A stretch of 64,000 nucleotides of DNA, from NCBI RefSeq assembly GCF_002775205.1, contig NC_036460.1:906001-970000 (forward strand), read 5' to 3'. The notes beneath the pieces were generated by a model, which was not told the origin of the DNA, ran no database searches, and saw only the letters and a list, made by a program, of their open reading frames with translations. This stretch comes from Xiphophorus maculatus (taxonomy: Eukaryota > Chordata > Actinopteri > Cyprinodontiformes > Poeciliidae). The translations under genes were made by a program, and so were the position numbers. Shown here piece by piece: positions 46,977 through 59,917 of this stretch. How positions within the stretch are numbered: the stretch's first letter is position 1; every line of letters begins with the position of its first letter.

Positions 46977-49900
46977 CCAGTCTCAAACCAGTCTGAAACC
47001 AGTCTGAAACTAGTCTGACAATAGTCTGAAACCAGTCTGACAATAGTCTGAAACCAGTCTAACACCAATCTGAAACCAGTCTGAAACCAGGCTGAAAATG
47101 GTCTGAAACCAGTCTGACACCAATCTGAAAGCAGTCTGAAACCAGGCTGAAAATAGTCTGAAACCAGTCTAACACCAATCTGAAACCAGTCTGAAAGCAG
47201 GCTGAAACCAGTCTGAAAATAGTCTGAAACCAGGCTGAAACCAGTCTGAAACCAGTCTGAAAATAGTCTGAAACCAGGCTGAAACCAGTCTGACAATAGT
47301 CTGAAACCAGGCTGAAAATAGACTGAAACCAGTCTGAAACCAGTCTGAAAGCAGGCTGAAACCAGTCTGACACCAGTCTGGAAATAGTCTGAAACCAGTC
47401 TGACAATAGTCTGACACCAGTCTGGAAATAGTCTGAAACCAGTCTGAAAATAGTCTGAAACCAGTCTGACAATAGTCTGAAACCAGGCTGAAAATAGACT
47501 GAAACCAGGCTGAAAATAGACTGAAACCAGTCTGAAAGCAGGCTGAAACCAGTCTGACACCAGTCTAAAACCAATCTGAAACCAGGCTAAAAATAGTCTG
47601 AAACCAGTCTGACAACAGTCTGAAACCAGTCTGACACCAGTCTGGAAATAGTCTGAAACCAGGCTGAAACCAGTCTGAAAATAGTCTGAAACCAGTCTGA
47701 CAATAGTCTGAAACCAGGCTGAAACCAGTCTGAAAATAGTCTGAAACCAGGCTGAAACCAGTCTGAAAATAGTCTGAAACCAGTCTGACAATAGTCTGAA
47801 ACCAGTCTGACAATAGTCTGAAACCAGGCTGAAAATAGACTGAAACCAATCTGAAACCAGTCTGAAACCAGGCTGAAAATAGTCTGAAACCAGGCTAAAA
47901 ATAGTCTGAAACCAGTCTGAAAGCAGGCTGAAACCAGTCTGACACCAGTCTGAAAATAGTCTGAAACCAGTCTGAAAATAGTCTGAAACCAGTCTGACAA
48001 TAGTCTGAAACCAGTCTGAGAATAGTCTGAAACCAGGCTGAAAATAGTCTGAAACCAGGCTGAAAATAGTCTGAAACCAGTCTGAAAGCAGGCTGAAACC
48101 AGTCTGGAAATAGTCTGAAAGCAGTCTGACAATAGTCTGAAACCAGGCTGAAAATAGTCTGAAACCAGTCTGACAATAGTCTGAAACCAGTCTGAAAGCA
48201 GGCTGAAACCAGTCTGACACCAGTCTGGAAATAGTCTGAAACCAGTCTGAAACCAGTCTGAAAATAGTCTGAAACCAGGCTGACAATAGTCTGAAACCAG
48301 TCTGAAAATAGTCTGAAACCAGTCTGAAAATAGTCTGAAACCAGTCTGAAAGCAGGCTGAAACCAGTCTGACACCAGTCTGGAAATAGTCTCAAACCAGG
48401 CTGAAACCATTCTGAAAATATTCTGAAACCAGTCTGACACCAATCTGAAACCAGTCTGACAATAGTCTCAAACCAGTCTGAAAATAGTCTGAAACCAGGC
48501 TGAAACCAGTCTGAAAATAGTCTGAAACCAGTCTGACAATAGTCTGAAACCAGTCTGAGAATAGTCTGAAACCAGGCTGAAAATAGTCTGAAACCAGGCT
48601 GAAAGCAGGCTGAAACCAGTCTGACACCAGTCTGGAAATAGTCTGAAAGCAGTCTGACAATAGTCTGAAACCAGGCTGAAAATAGTCTGAAACCAGTCTG
48701 ACAATAGTCTGAAACCAGTCTGAAAGCAGGCTGAAACCAGTCTGACACCAGTCTGGAAATAGTCTGAAACCAGGCTGAAACCAGTCTGAAAATAGTCTGA
48801 AACCAGTCTGACAATAGTCTGAAACCAGTCTGACAATAGTCTGAAACCAGGCTGAAAATAGACTGAAACCAATCTGAAACCAGTCTGAAACCAGGCTGAA
48901 AATAGTCTGAAACCAGGCTAAAAATAGTCTGAAACCAGTCTGAAACCAGTCTGACACCAGTCTGAAAATAGTCTGAAACCAGTCTGAAACCAGTCTGAAA
49001 GCAGGCTGAAACCAGTCTGACACCAGTCTGGAAATAGTCTGAAACCAGTCTGAAAATAGTCTGAAACCAGTCTGAAAATAGTCTGAAACCAGGCTGACAA
49101 TAGTCTGAAACCAGTCTGAAAATAGTCTGAAACCAGTCTGAAAATAGTCTGAAACCAGTCTGAAAGCAGGCTGAAACCAGTCTGGAAATAGTCTGAAACC
49201 AGGCTGAAAATAGTCTGAAACCAGTCTGACACCAATCTGAAACCAGTCTGACAATAGTCTCAAACCAGTCTGAAAATAGTCTGAAACCAGGCTGAAACCA
49301 GTCTGAAAATATTCTGAAACCAGTCTGACACCAATCTGGAAATAGTCTGAAACCAGGCTGAAACCAGTCTGAAAATAGTCTGAAACCAGTCTGACAATAG
49401 TCTGAAACCAGGCTGAAAATAGACTGAAACCAATCTGAAACCAGTCTGAAACCAGGCTGAAAATAGTCTGAAACCAGGCTAAAAATAGTCTGAAACCAGT
49501 CTGAAAGCAGGCTGAAACCAGTCTGACACCAGTCTGAAAATAGTCTGAAACCAGTCTGAAAATAGTCTGAAACCAGGCTGACAATAGTCTGAAACCAGTC
49601 TGAAAATAGTCTGAAACCAGTCTGAAAATAGTCTGAAACCAGTCTGAAAGCAGGCTGAAACCAGTCTGACAATAGTCTCAAACCAGTCTGAAAATAGTCT
49701 GAAACCAGGCTGAAACCAGTCTGAAAATAGTCTGAAACCAGTCTGACAATAGTCTGAAACCAGTCTGAAAATAGTCTGAAACCAGGCTGAAAATAGTCTG
49801 AAACCAGTCTGAAAGCAGGCTGAAACCAGTCTGACACCAGTCTGGAAATAGTCTGAAAGCAGTCTGACAATAGTCTGAAACCAGTCTGAAAGCAGGCTGA

Positions 49901-50566
49901 AACCAGTCTGACACCAGTCTGGAAATAGTCTGAAACCAGGCTGACAATAGTCTGAAACCAGGCTGAAAATAGACTGAAACCAATCTGAAACCAGTCTGAA
50001 ACCAGGCTGAAAATAGTCTGAAACCAGGCTAAAAATAGTCTGAAACCAGTCTGAAAGCAGGCTGAAACCAGTCTGACACCAGTCTGAAAATAGTCTGAAA
50101 CCAGTCTGAAAGCAGGCTGAAACCAGTCTGACACCAGTCTGGAAATAGTCTGAAACCAGTCTGAAAATAGTCTGAAACCAGTCTGAAAATAGTCTGAAAC
50201 CAGGCTGACAATAGTCTGAAACCAGTCTCAAAATAGTCTGAAACCAGTCTGAAAATAGTCTGAAACCAGTCTGAAAGCAGGCTGAAACCAGTCTGACACC
50301 AGTCTGGAAATATTCTGAAACCAGTCTGACACCAATCTCAAACCAGTCTGACAATAGTCTCAAACCAGTCTGAAAATAGTCTGAAACCAGGCTGAAACCA
50401 GTCTGAAAATATTCTGAAACCAGTCTGACACCAATCTGAAACCAGTCTGAAACTAGTCTGACACCAGTCTGACACCAGTCTGAAACTAGTCTGAAACCAG
50501 GCTGAAAATAGTCTGACACCAGTCAGAAACCAGTCTGCAACCTGTCTGAAACCAGTCTGCCTACTG
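46977..50566. repeat. 3.6-kb minisatellite of 11-bp monomers
   Basis: More than 300 copies of AGTCTGAAACC and variants AGTCTGAAAAT, AGTCTGACAAT, AGGCTGAAACC, AGTCTGACACC and AGTCTGGAAAT, arranged in recurring higher-order strings. Three monomers (33 bp) restore the frame. The minus strand lacks stops, so a 1056-codon frame (50134-46964) of 11-residue repeats (FQTGFRLFSDW type) and many overlapping long frames arise. No promoter or splice context supports a gene. Confidence 0.95.
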
Positions 50567-51126
50567 GCTTCCTGACAGACTGGTTTTCGGGCCGTTGCCT
50601 CTGTGATCCAGTCCAGCCTGCGGTTCTGCATGGCTGCATGTTTGTCTGACCTGCTGAGTCAGAAAGAGGTCAAAGGTTATGGAAGGTTTGTGGTGCCACT
50701 TTTCCATCCTGATGCATTCACACGCTGCGATGTGGCAGCAGCATTCTGTGCTGTGATTGGCTGAGGCAGCTGTAATGGGAGGAGCTTAGCTGGGATTAAC
50801 TGGGATCTGTAATGGATCGTATAATAACAGAGGAAGAGGAGGAAGAGGCTGCAGGATGGAGAAGTGGAATAAATCAACCTGAAGGGAAATACATGAAAGG
50901 AGATGATGATGATGATGATGATGAAGGCCTGGAGAAAGATAACGAGGAGCAGAACGAGCTTGTTAGCGCAGGGAGGAAGAGGAGGAGTTCTCCACTAAAC
51001 GGGACAAGAAGGAACAAAAGAAAAAGGACTTCCTGCCATGATGGCAGCCATCTTGACCGCCATCTTTAACCAGATGGACGAACTGCAGCCAGCGTTGTCC
51101 TGGGAGACGAACAGAACTGGAAGTTC
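50567..51126. other. Spacer, nothing recognised
   Basis: Contains a short GAT microsatellite at about 50902-50925. No exon recognised. Confidence 0.3.
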
Positions 51127-51131
51127 TGGAG

Positions 51132-51835
51132 TGTCAGGATCGGTGTTTTGTTTTTTTTGTTTTTGTGGAGGCCTGCTGCTTCCCACTTCCTCCACCAGAT
51201 GCCACCTAGGAGCAGAGCCCCTGGAGAGGCGTGGGGTCGAACCCGGGGACACACCTGTGGCGCATTGTCTGACAGAGGCTGGGAGTATTTAAGAAGCGGC
51301 GAGCTGACACTTCCTTGCCTGAGTGTTTGTTTACCTTGGTAACAAATCGTTCCTGAGTAGGCCCTCTGAGCATTTCCTGAGATAATCGCCTCCTGTGTTT
51401 TTTCCTGTTGTCAGGTTTACCTGGATTCCTCCGGAGTTTTCCGAGAGGAGAGTTCTGTGGGTCGTTTGTCCCGGACTACGACCAGCCGCCAGTTCGCTCC
51501 TCCACTCAGCCTGACTTACCTGTCCGCCCTCCAACGGTTCGTTGCCTCTCCACGCCGCCCCTGGGTCCGTTGTTGCTCCAAAGGAAACATCCATCCGCTC
51601 CTATTAAGCCTTTCCCTTCGTCAACATATATATTCATCCACCTTCCTGGATTCGTATATTTTAACAGCTTCTCCTCGTTGACAGTGGCTGAACTGGTTGT
51701 CCCTTCCAGACTCCTGCTCCGTGTTTTCTCCCCAACCCTATACCCTCGTGTCAATAAACTTCATTATTGTTTTGCACACGCGTCTCCTGATTGTGTTCGT
51801 GCATGTGGGTTCGTAAACTGGAACCAAACATGACA
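51132..51835 (+). mobile_element. Solo LTR
   Basis: A 704-bp segment beginning TGTCAGGATCGG and ending AAACATGACA (TG...CA, with TGTCA/TGACA inverted ends), flanked by the 5-bp duplication TGGAG (51127-51131 and 51836-51840). It has a TATA-like GTATTTAAG near 51281 and AATAAA at 51753-51758 followed by a T-rich stretch, consistent with U3-R-U5. No internal retroelement sequence adjoins it, so it is a recombined solo LTR. The superfamily is not assigned. Confidence 0.85.
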
Positions 51836-51840
51836 TGGAG

Positions 51841-53719
51841 TCAGAGGTCTGACATGTGCAGGTCTCCATGGAGATTCAGGGTAACACCTGTTGGTCTCCA
51901 TGGCAACTGGGGAGGGGAGAAGGATACCCAAAGAGACTGAATCAGGAACCAATCAAACCTGGTTTCACGTTATTAAATTATTACTATATTATTATACGTT
52001 TCAGAGAATCTGGTTGCTGTTCCTTCCTCTGGCTCTTCATCATTGTCATCATCATCATCATCACTCTGGTTTAGAAGTGTGTGTGGCTCAGACAGAGGAA
52101 GACGAGGCTGGATGGAGGGAAAAGATGAAGGTCAGCATGAGGAGTGGGAGGAGCTTTTCTCTTTTCAGTGGTGGTGCAGCGATGCATGTCAGCGTCCTCC
52201 ACCCCCCAAAAACCCACTGCATCCCGTCCACAAAGAAGATAGGCGGGGCGTGTGTGTGTGTGTGTGCCAGCCAGTCTGAACTAAAGACCGCCAAAACACT
52301 GAAGTGTGACTCATCACAGAGGATTACCTCCCTGCCCCTCCGGCTTCACTCTGACTGCTTTTATGAAACAGAACCATGAAAAGTTCTGGGCTGCAGGACG
52401 CGGAGCTCCGCCGCCGTCCAGCAGCCTGGCCGCCATCATGGCATCTGGTCTCAGGTTGGAGCTGCGTCCTGATTGGTCCAGTTCTGAACATCATTTTCAT
52501 TCAGGAAAGATTTAGACAGGAGCTGCAGAGATGTTAGAATAAGGAGGAGGAGATTCTCAGCTCATTAATCCGGATCATTATTATTATTATCATCTCCTTC
52601 CTCCACCTCATCTCTTCTTCCTCACTCACTCCTGATTTCCCGTCACGCTGGAGCTTCAGAACCGGATCAGAACCAGTGTACAGAACAGCCATCATGCTGC
52701 AGCTGTTGTTCCATCCAACCTGAAGCTAATCTCTTCAGTGTTACATAAAGGAGAATCTTTATGTAACCGATCTGTATTTTAGCTCTAAAAGTAAATATTT
52801 TATTTATTGTTGCGTTGGCAGAATGAGGCCGATCAGCTTCCGTTTTCCTCCAGTCTGCTAACACTTCCTGTTTGCCTGACACGGCGGTCCCAGAGGTTTG
52901 GGTTGGTTACAATAATCTGTTGATTCGCTCCAGTGATCCCCTTCCTCAGAGTGGAAGCCTGTCAGTCTGGCGCTCTGCTGTCAGATCCTTCCTGATGTCA
53001 GTTCTTCTTCTGGTGTTCTCCTGAATGTTTCTGGGTTCATACTGCCATCTTACCGCCACTGAAGCAGAAATCAGCTCCAAGCTCCAGAAAACAGGAACGA
53101 GTCGCCATCAGACATCCAGCAGGTCAGAGAATCCCAGAAAAGAGGAAGAAGAATCATCACAGCTTTAATCTGATGTTCATGGAAGCCGATTAAATATTTG
53201 AACTGAAGGGGATCTAACTGTGAAGGTGGCTTCAGAGTGTAAATATTTATTTATCTTTAATTTGTGTGTTTGCTCTTCAATGAGCCTCCAGCTCACAATG
53301 AAGCTCAGGAGATACGAGATTATTCTGCAGTAAATCTGATTCATCTGCTGACCGCTCATCCTCAGCAGGAAGGAAAACAGAAACACAGAGAACAACAACA
53401 GGCTGCGACTCATCACTCACTGGAAAAACAGCAACGATAAGCTGGTTAGCTAAGCTACAGAAACATAAACTGGATTATGTAGCAATGAGATCATAAACTA
53501 CAGAAGGAGAAATAAAGCTGGGGTTAATTACAATCATCAAATCTAAATGAAGCTAATGATAAATTAAGTTAACATGAACCACAGGAAGATAAATTACAAA
53601 ACATTTATCAATTCATAATGTAAAGGTGAAATGAATGTAGCTAAGGTAAGCAAAGATAAGTCAGGCTAAAACTATTGTTGAAGTTAAACATGTAAGTTAA
53701 GTTATGCTAATGTAGCAAG
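51841..53719. other. Spacer, nothing recognised
   Basis: Unique sequence; no exon or repeat family recognised beyond a short TG run at 52247-52266. Confidence 0.3.
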
Positions 53720-54297
53720 TGTGTAAAAATGTTTACATTTCACCCCAGTCCATCCTCATTGTCTATGTATATTTGTTTTTCTAGGTTTCTGAATTGTATT
53801 TTATTTTGGTGGAGAGCTTTTATTTTCTTGTTTCCTGTTTCCACGTCACATCCTGTGTATTCAAGCTGCCCTCCTCAGTTCACGTTGATCGTACAGAACT
53901 GTCTTCTGTTTGTGTATAAAAATATTCAAAAAGTCCTTGAAAGTATGTTTGTTAAACTCGCAACTTGTTATATATTGTGGTTGAACTGTTTTACGTTTAG
54001 CGCAGCGCTGGGTATTTAATTCCCACGTTAGTGACATTTATCGAGTTTACGGTGCCAACGTGTTTTTTGTTGTTGTTTGTTTTGTGATTGTTTAAGGTGT
54101 GTGTGGGGAAGCCAGAGCCCAAGAACTGCTGTCTGAAAGTATTGTTGTTTTAAACCTGAGAGAGCAGGTTTATTCTGCTCTCTGCTGAATAAACCAAATC
54201 AAAAGTTTTACTAATACTCTCTGCTGTCTCAGCCGGAGTTTACCTGCTGCAATACACCCAGAATCCTCGTCCGCTGGTTCCTTTCGCCCATTACACA
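53720..54297 (+). mobile_element. Possible second solo LTR
   Basis: Starts TGTGTAAAAATG and ends CCATTACACA (inverted TGTGTAA/TTACACA), with AATAAA at 54188-54193 preceded by a small hairpin (GAGAGAGCAGG...CTGCTCTCTG). The flanks do not give a clean target duplication, so borders may be off by a few bases. Confidence 0.45.
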
Positions 54298-54904
54298 CAA
54301 CAGACGAGTCAAATGAAGCTAAGGTAACGAACAGAAACATAAACTAATGTTATGTAAATCATGAGAAGGTAAGCTGCAGAAATGAAGATAACAAAGGATA
54401 AGATAACTCAGCTAACCTAATCTGATCTAAGGCAGAAGAAAGTAAGCTAAGCTACTTTTCCTAGCTAAGCCAAATTAGCTAACAGTGTGAACCAAAGGAA
54501 GACAAATCATAATATCAGCTAACAGCATCAAAGCTGTTCTTTTCTTGTGTTTCATTGTTTGTTTCTTTGAAGCCTAGAGCTGATGCCTGTTGAGAATCTC
54601 TGTAAAGACTTAATATCTGCTGTCCGCTAGCTCTGCTAAAATAGCTAGCATGGCTCACAGAGAGAGACAGACAGACAGAGAGAGAAAGACATTCAGCCAG
54701 TCTGCGCTCTGGACGTCCCGCTTGCTGCTCTGCTCCATCATAATCCCATTATGTGCAGCAACAACCTGCCAGCTTCGATCTGAGTCGTCATGCCAACCCT
54801 CGCCATGGGCCGTCATTGGCTTCTCAGCCAATGAGAAGCCTTCGTGCTGATTAGTGGGCAGTGATCTCATTATGATGTCCCGCTCACTCTGAGATGAAAG
54901 AATG
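54298..54904. other. Spacer, nothing recognised
   Basis: AT-rich unique sequence with GCTAAG/TAGCTAA-rich text. Confidence 0.3.
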
Positions 54905-55099
54905 GAACGATGGAGAGATGAAGGATGGAGAGATGAAGGATGGAGAGATGAAGGATGGAGAGATGAAGGATGGAGAGATGAAGGATGGAGAGATGAAGGA
55001 TGGAGAGATGAACGATGGAGAGATGAAGGATGGAGAGATGAACGATGGAGAGATGAAGGATGGAGAGATGAAGGATGGAGAGATGAAGGATGGAGAGAT
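54905..55099. repeat. 15-bp minisatellite (GATGGAGAGATGAAG)n
   Basis: About 13 near-identical copies, some with AACGATGG. Encodes open repeats on both strands only because 15 is a multiple of three. Confidence 0.95.
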
Positions 55100-56214
55100 C
55101 GTTTCTCCTTCAGTCTGATGGTTTGGCGTCTTGTGATGTCGGTGGTTTTGTGATGTCATCAAACTGTAAAGTTTGTTCAGTTGTTTCCTTTCTCACTGTG
55201 TTTCTGGTGTTTAAAGCTCATCCACCCGCCTTGCTGCTGAAATGTGTTAACAGATGAACTTCTCACAGAGTCGGCTGCTGATTTGATGGGTTCAGTTTGA
55301 AGAGCAGCAGATCCACTTGGAAACTCTACTGGTTTTCCTGGATATTTCTTGCTGATGATGCAGATTTGTATTCCTCTGATTTGCTCAAATCAGAAGCTAA
55401 GCAAGTCCTACATAAGATAAACGAAGCTCAGCTAACTTAAAGATGAAGGACAGCAACATAAACTAAAACTAGTGTGAATGCTGTAAGCTGAAAGATTTGG
55501 GTGAAAATGGCAAAAGCATTTGAAGTCTACAGAAAAAGACTTGCAGAAATGTAAGAAATCAATAGAAGCAGCAGAAAAAAGCAAAGGGATGCACAATGTG
55601 TAAAGAAAAACAGTTTCAGTCGATGCAAAAATCCCACCCAAAAGAGTATCAGAAAGTGGTGCAGAACAGCGATTACAAAGCTAACGTCACAGCAGATTAT
55701 AAGGCAGAAGGAGCAAGAAGCTAGTTAGCTGACATACTAACAATGACATCTAGGCTACTGATGTTACCTACAGTAACATACTTCATGTAGTGTGGAAAAA
55801 ATATTTAAAGGTTATATTAGCTAAAAATCTAAAGCTAGCTAAAGTACTAAATGTAGCATCTATGCTAGTATCTTCGGTAACATACTCCATGCAGAGAGAG
55901 CAATTTTTGCAATTCAGTATCATACTGCATTTTAGTGTGAAAAATTAGCTAAAATGCTAATATTAGCTTCAATGCTATCATAATCATGTTGGATTACACT
56001 AACATGCTGAGAAACTAATTTAATCAGTTTAGTTAGTCAATTTTGCCTTTTTAGTCAAAATTACCTAAAAAGATAATGCTATCTTCAATGCTATCATCAT
56101 CATGTTGGCTTACACTAGCATGATGGCTTACAATGCAAATTTGAATAAAATGTCTAACAATAGCACATTAGCTACCGCTACGCTACTTAATAGATTATTG
56201 ACTATTACAGGACC
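55100..56214. other. AT-rich spacer
   Basis: No gene recognised. Rich in TAGCTA/GCTAAC motifs. Confidence 0.3.
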
Positions 56215-57385
56215 AGGACTGCTAGCCGAAGTCACTAGCTAAAGTCGGTAGTTGAAGCCGCTAGCTGATGCCACTAGCTGGAAACATTAGCCAAAGTCAC
56301 TGGCTGAAATCGCTAGCTGAAGCCGCTAGTTGAAGTTGCTAGTAAAAGCCACTACCTGAAGTCGGTAGTTGAAGCCACTAGCCGAAACCACTGGCTGAAG
56401 TTGCTAGCTGAAGCCGCTAGCTAATGCCTCTAGCTGGATACGTTAGCTGAAGCCACTAGTTGAAGTGGTTAGTTGAAGCCACTAGCTGGAGACGTTAGCC
56501 GAAGGTCCGCAGATCAGCTGCTTTTGGAGGTACCGAGATCAAGACGGAAGCTCAGAGGGGACAGGGCTTTCTCTGTCATGGGCCCCAAATTATGGAACAA
56601 CTTGCCTTTGCAGGTCAGGGAGGCCCCTTCACTGTCCACTTTTAAAGCTCGTATTAAAACCCATCTATTTTATTTGGCTTTCAACTCTAGCGGGATCTAG
56701 TTTTAAATTGTATGTTTTTGTTTTTAAACTGTAAGTTTTATTTTATGCTTTTTTATTGTTATGTTGTGTTTTGATGTACAGCACTTTGTATCAGCTGTGG
56801 TTGTTTTAAAGTGCTTTATAAATAAAGTTGGTATGGTATGGTATGGTATGGAAACAGCTAGCTAAAGTCGCTAGTTGAAGCTGCTAGCCAAAGCTGCTAG
56901 CTGAAGTAGGTAGTTGAAGACACTAGCTGGAGAGGTTAGCCGAAGCCTCTAGCCAATTCCGTTGGCTGAAGTCGCTAGTTGAAGCCGCTAGCCGAAACCA
57001 CTGCCTGACGTCGCTAGCTGTAGTCGCTAGCTGATGCCACTAGCTGGAGTCGTTAGCCGAAGCCTCTAGCCAAGGCCGTTAACTAAAGTCGCTAATTGAA
57101 GCTGCTAGCCAAAGCCGCTAGTTGACATTGGTAGTTGAAGATGCCACTAGCTGGAGACCTTAGCCGAAGCCTCTAGCTGAAGTCACTAGCTGAAGCCACT
57201 AGCTGGAGACGTTAGCCGAAGCAGCTAGCTGAAGTCGATAGTTAAAGCTGCTAGCCAAAGCCGCTAGCTGAAGTACGTAGTTGAAGCCACTAGCTGGAGA
57301 CGTTAGCCGAAGCCTCTAGCCAAGGTTGTTAGCTAAAGTTGCTAGTTGAAGCTGCTAGCCAAAGCCGCTAGCTGGAGCCAGCAGT
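56215..57385. repeat. Degenerate 13-bp minisatellite, interrupted by a LINE end
   Basis: Units such as CTAGCTGAAGCCG, CTAGTTGAAGTCG and CTAGCTGGAGACG. The array is split by an L2-like 3' end at about 56503-56851. Confidence 0.85.
56503..56851 (+). mobile_element. 3' end of an L2/CR1-like LINE
   Basis: The open stretch RAFSVMGPKLWNNLPLQVRE...PSLSTFKARIKTHLFYLAF is the typical C-terminal tail of L2/CR1-type ORF2 proteins. After the stop comes a short UTR ending in AATAAAG and a (GGTAT)n tail, as L2 elements have. Severely 5'-truncated. No certain target duplication. Confidence 0.85.
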
Positions 57386-59165
57386 GTTTTCGTCTCCATC
57401 CTCTGAAGCGGTGAAGCCTCTCATCCTCACTTATCTTCACTTCTCACCTCTATTGGTGGAGCTGGGATTAACGTTCTCAGTTGCTGGGAAGAATCTCCTC
57501 TAATTGGATTCCAGGAAAGTTGAAAAGAGGATCAGTGTGAAAGCAGGACATGAAACAGGAAGTGGACCAGAAACAGGAAGTGGACGGGGGGGTGGGGTAG
57601 CCGGGAAGTCCTGATGTTCCTCTATCAGGCGCCATCTTTACTCTGGACTGAAGGAAAAACGTCTGCAGACGGTTCTGGAGGCCAAACCAGAACCGGCGGG
57701 CTGGATTGACCAATCAGCCGTCAGTTGATGAGTGATCCAACAAGATCTGGGTCAACTGGAGTCAGCTGCACTACTGAGGTCAAAGGTCACCCTGAACTAA
57801 TCTGGTGGTGGTAAACATGTGCTGGTTCTCTGCTGCTTGGACAGATTTAGCCGTCCCATCAAGACGGCCCAGTAATCCAGCAGAATTGCAGTGGGACCAT
57901 CAGATGAACTCAGACTGGGAATGACTAGGAATGACTGGGACAAGTTATGGTTCATGTCACCCAATGGACAAATTATTAAACCTTATTAAAAACGTCTCTG
58001 GGTTGAGATCGATTCATAGCAGCTGCCATCTTTACGTGTGTTTAAATAATCGAAGCATTAAAGTGGCTGCAGCAGGTCACTGGTGTGTGTGTGTGTGTGT
58101 GTGTGGGTGTGTGCCTGCGTGTGTGTGTGGTCTCTAGAGTGAGTCCCATGAGTCAATACAGACCATAATATTGTGAGTTTACCCATAATGCCCTGGGGAA
58201 GCGGTGGCTGAGTGAACTCATTGGAGGTTGAATACTGCACTGAGTGGACACTGGGGACCGTAACCACGGAGACACTGGGGACCGTAACCACGGAGACACT
58301 GTGACATGTTGCTACAGTTCAAATGAAGATAATTACGTAGTTATGAATGTTTGTTTATGAAAGATAAACATTAAGGTGATCCACTGATCCTCCCAGTGGT
58401 GACCAGGAGAACCACTGAGGTCGGTACCAACAGGCTGGTACCAGTGGGTCAGTATCAGTGGGTCGGTACCAACAGGTACCCCCTTTTGGCCCAATCTTTC
58501 ACATCGGGGCTTCAACATTATTATTTGGGAACTTCTGACTGCCTCCGTTTCCTGGGGTTCTGTTATGATGTGACACAGACTCTATTTTGACCCAGCCGGT
58601 TTTCAACCAGCATCTCCTCCTGAGTCTCAGCAGAACCAAACAAAGCCTCCAGTGTTCCTCTGGTGGAGGACAGGCCTGACATTCCCGGAGCCGGAGGAGT
58701 CGGAACGCTGCTGGAATGTTCCTGGAATCTGCTGGTTCTGGTCCAACATGTTCTGTGGACACAATATGTCTGCCGTTCGGAAGCTGCAGGTTTTATTTTC
58801 CTTCAGTCGATCAGACAACATGAAATTCTGATTTCTTCCTCAATTGATTTAAAACGAACCTGCAGCCGGTCCGCTGGGCAGAACCACCTGGAGCCCAACA
58901 CGCTCAAGGCTAAGAACTTCCAAGCCTCTCCAGGTCTTTCCAGGTGTTTCCAGGCAGCGCATGAAGCGTTTAAACGTGGAAATTGGATATTCCCAGTGTG
59001 GGATTTAACTATGATCTAAAATCCCCTGGAATCTTTTCTCTGCTCACATTAAACCATCCTCCCTGCAGCCGGAGCCGATGGATCTTCACGGATCACTGGA
59101 CCAATCGGATCCGGTCATCAAACAGAACCGCTGAGGGCGGGGTGGTCGGGTCCAAACAGAACCGC
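57386..59165. other. Spacer, no exon recognised
   Basis: Contains a TG microsatellite (58083-58130) and a 27-bp direct duplication (GGGGACCGTAACCACGGAGA) at about 58253-58303. Confidence 0.35.
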
Positions 59166-59176
59166 TACCGTTCATC

Positions 59177-59329
59177 CATCCATCCATCTTCTTCCGCTTA
59201 TCCGGGGTCGGGTCGCGGGGGTAGCAGCTTCAGAAGGGAGGCCCAGACTTCCCTCTCCTCGGCCTCTTCTTCCAGCTCCTCCGGGGGAATCCCGAGGCGT
59301 TCCCAGGCCAGCCGAGAGACATCGTCTCA
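59177..59329 (-). mobile_element. Short LINE 3' fragment with 11-bp target duplication
   Basis: About 150 bp matching the 3' end of the LINE at 4989-6621 (CTTCTTCCGCTTATCCGGGG, then TAGCAGCTTCAGAAGGGAGG), with CATC repeats at its 3' end. Flanked by TACCGTTCATC at 59166-59176 and 59330-59340. Confidence 0.88.
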
Positions 59330-59396
59330 TACCGTTCATCATACTGGAAACATTCTGTCTTTTTATCAAGGTGAAAACTGGAGCAAATTCACAACT

Positions 59397-59411
59397 TTTA
59401 TTTATTTTATT
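59397..59411 (-). promoter_or_regulatory. syne4: Poly(A) signals of syne4
   Basis: Three overlapping AATAAA hexamers on the minus strand, about 510 bp after the stop codon of the nesprin gene. Confidence 0.6.
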
Positions 59412-59917
59412 CCTTTACAAAAAACTGACTTTTTTACATTTTCCTTCATTTCTAGAAACAAAATATAAAAAGTGAAATGTTCCACATGGCAGATAATCTT
59501 CCTGAAATCTGGACAGAGATTATTTTAAAAATTCAAACCTGGAACAAAAAACCATTAAACAAGAAATATTGAAAAAGTAAAACAAGAAGATCTGGTTCAG
59601 AGCAAGGCAGCAGGAAAACTCGCTGGAGGGAAAACAAACGAACACATTCTGTTCATGGTCCGGTCCTGAAGTTAAGGAGCCCAGACCCGGTTCATCATGC
59701 AGAACCTCCAGAACCAGTAGATCCAGGACGTGGGACCAACGCTTCCTGCTGCCAAGATACGAGAAACCCTGCCAGACTCTTCAAAGAGTTGGACCAGACC
59801 GGATTGAACCAGACTGGACCAGATCAAACCGGATGGGATCGGGCGGCGGCTTCAGGAGATTGGGGTTTGGTTCTGAAAGAGTGGGACCCTGAAGGATGAC
59901 CTTTGACCTGACTAGTT

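Noticed and set aside
51408-51833. 141-codon plus-strand gene
   Set aside because: Lies entirely within the solo LTR, with no family resemblance.
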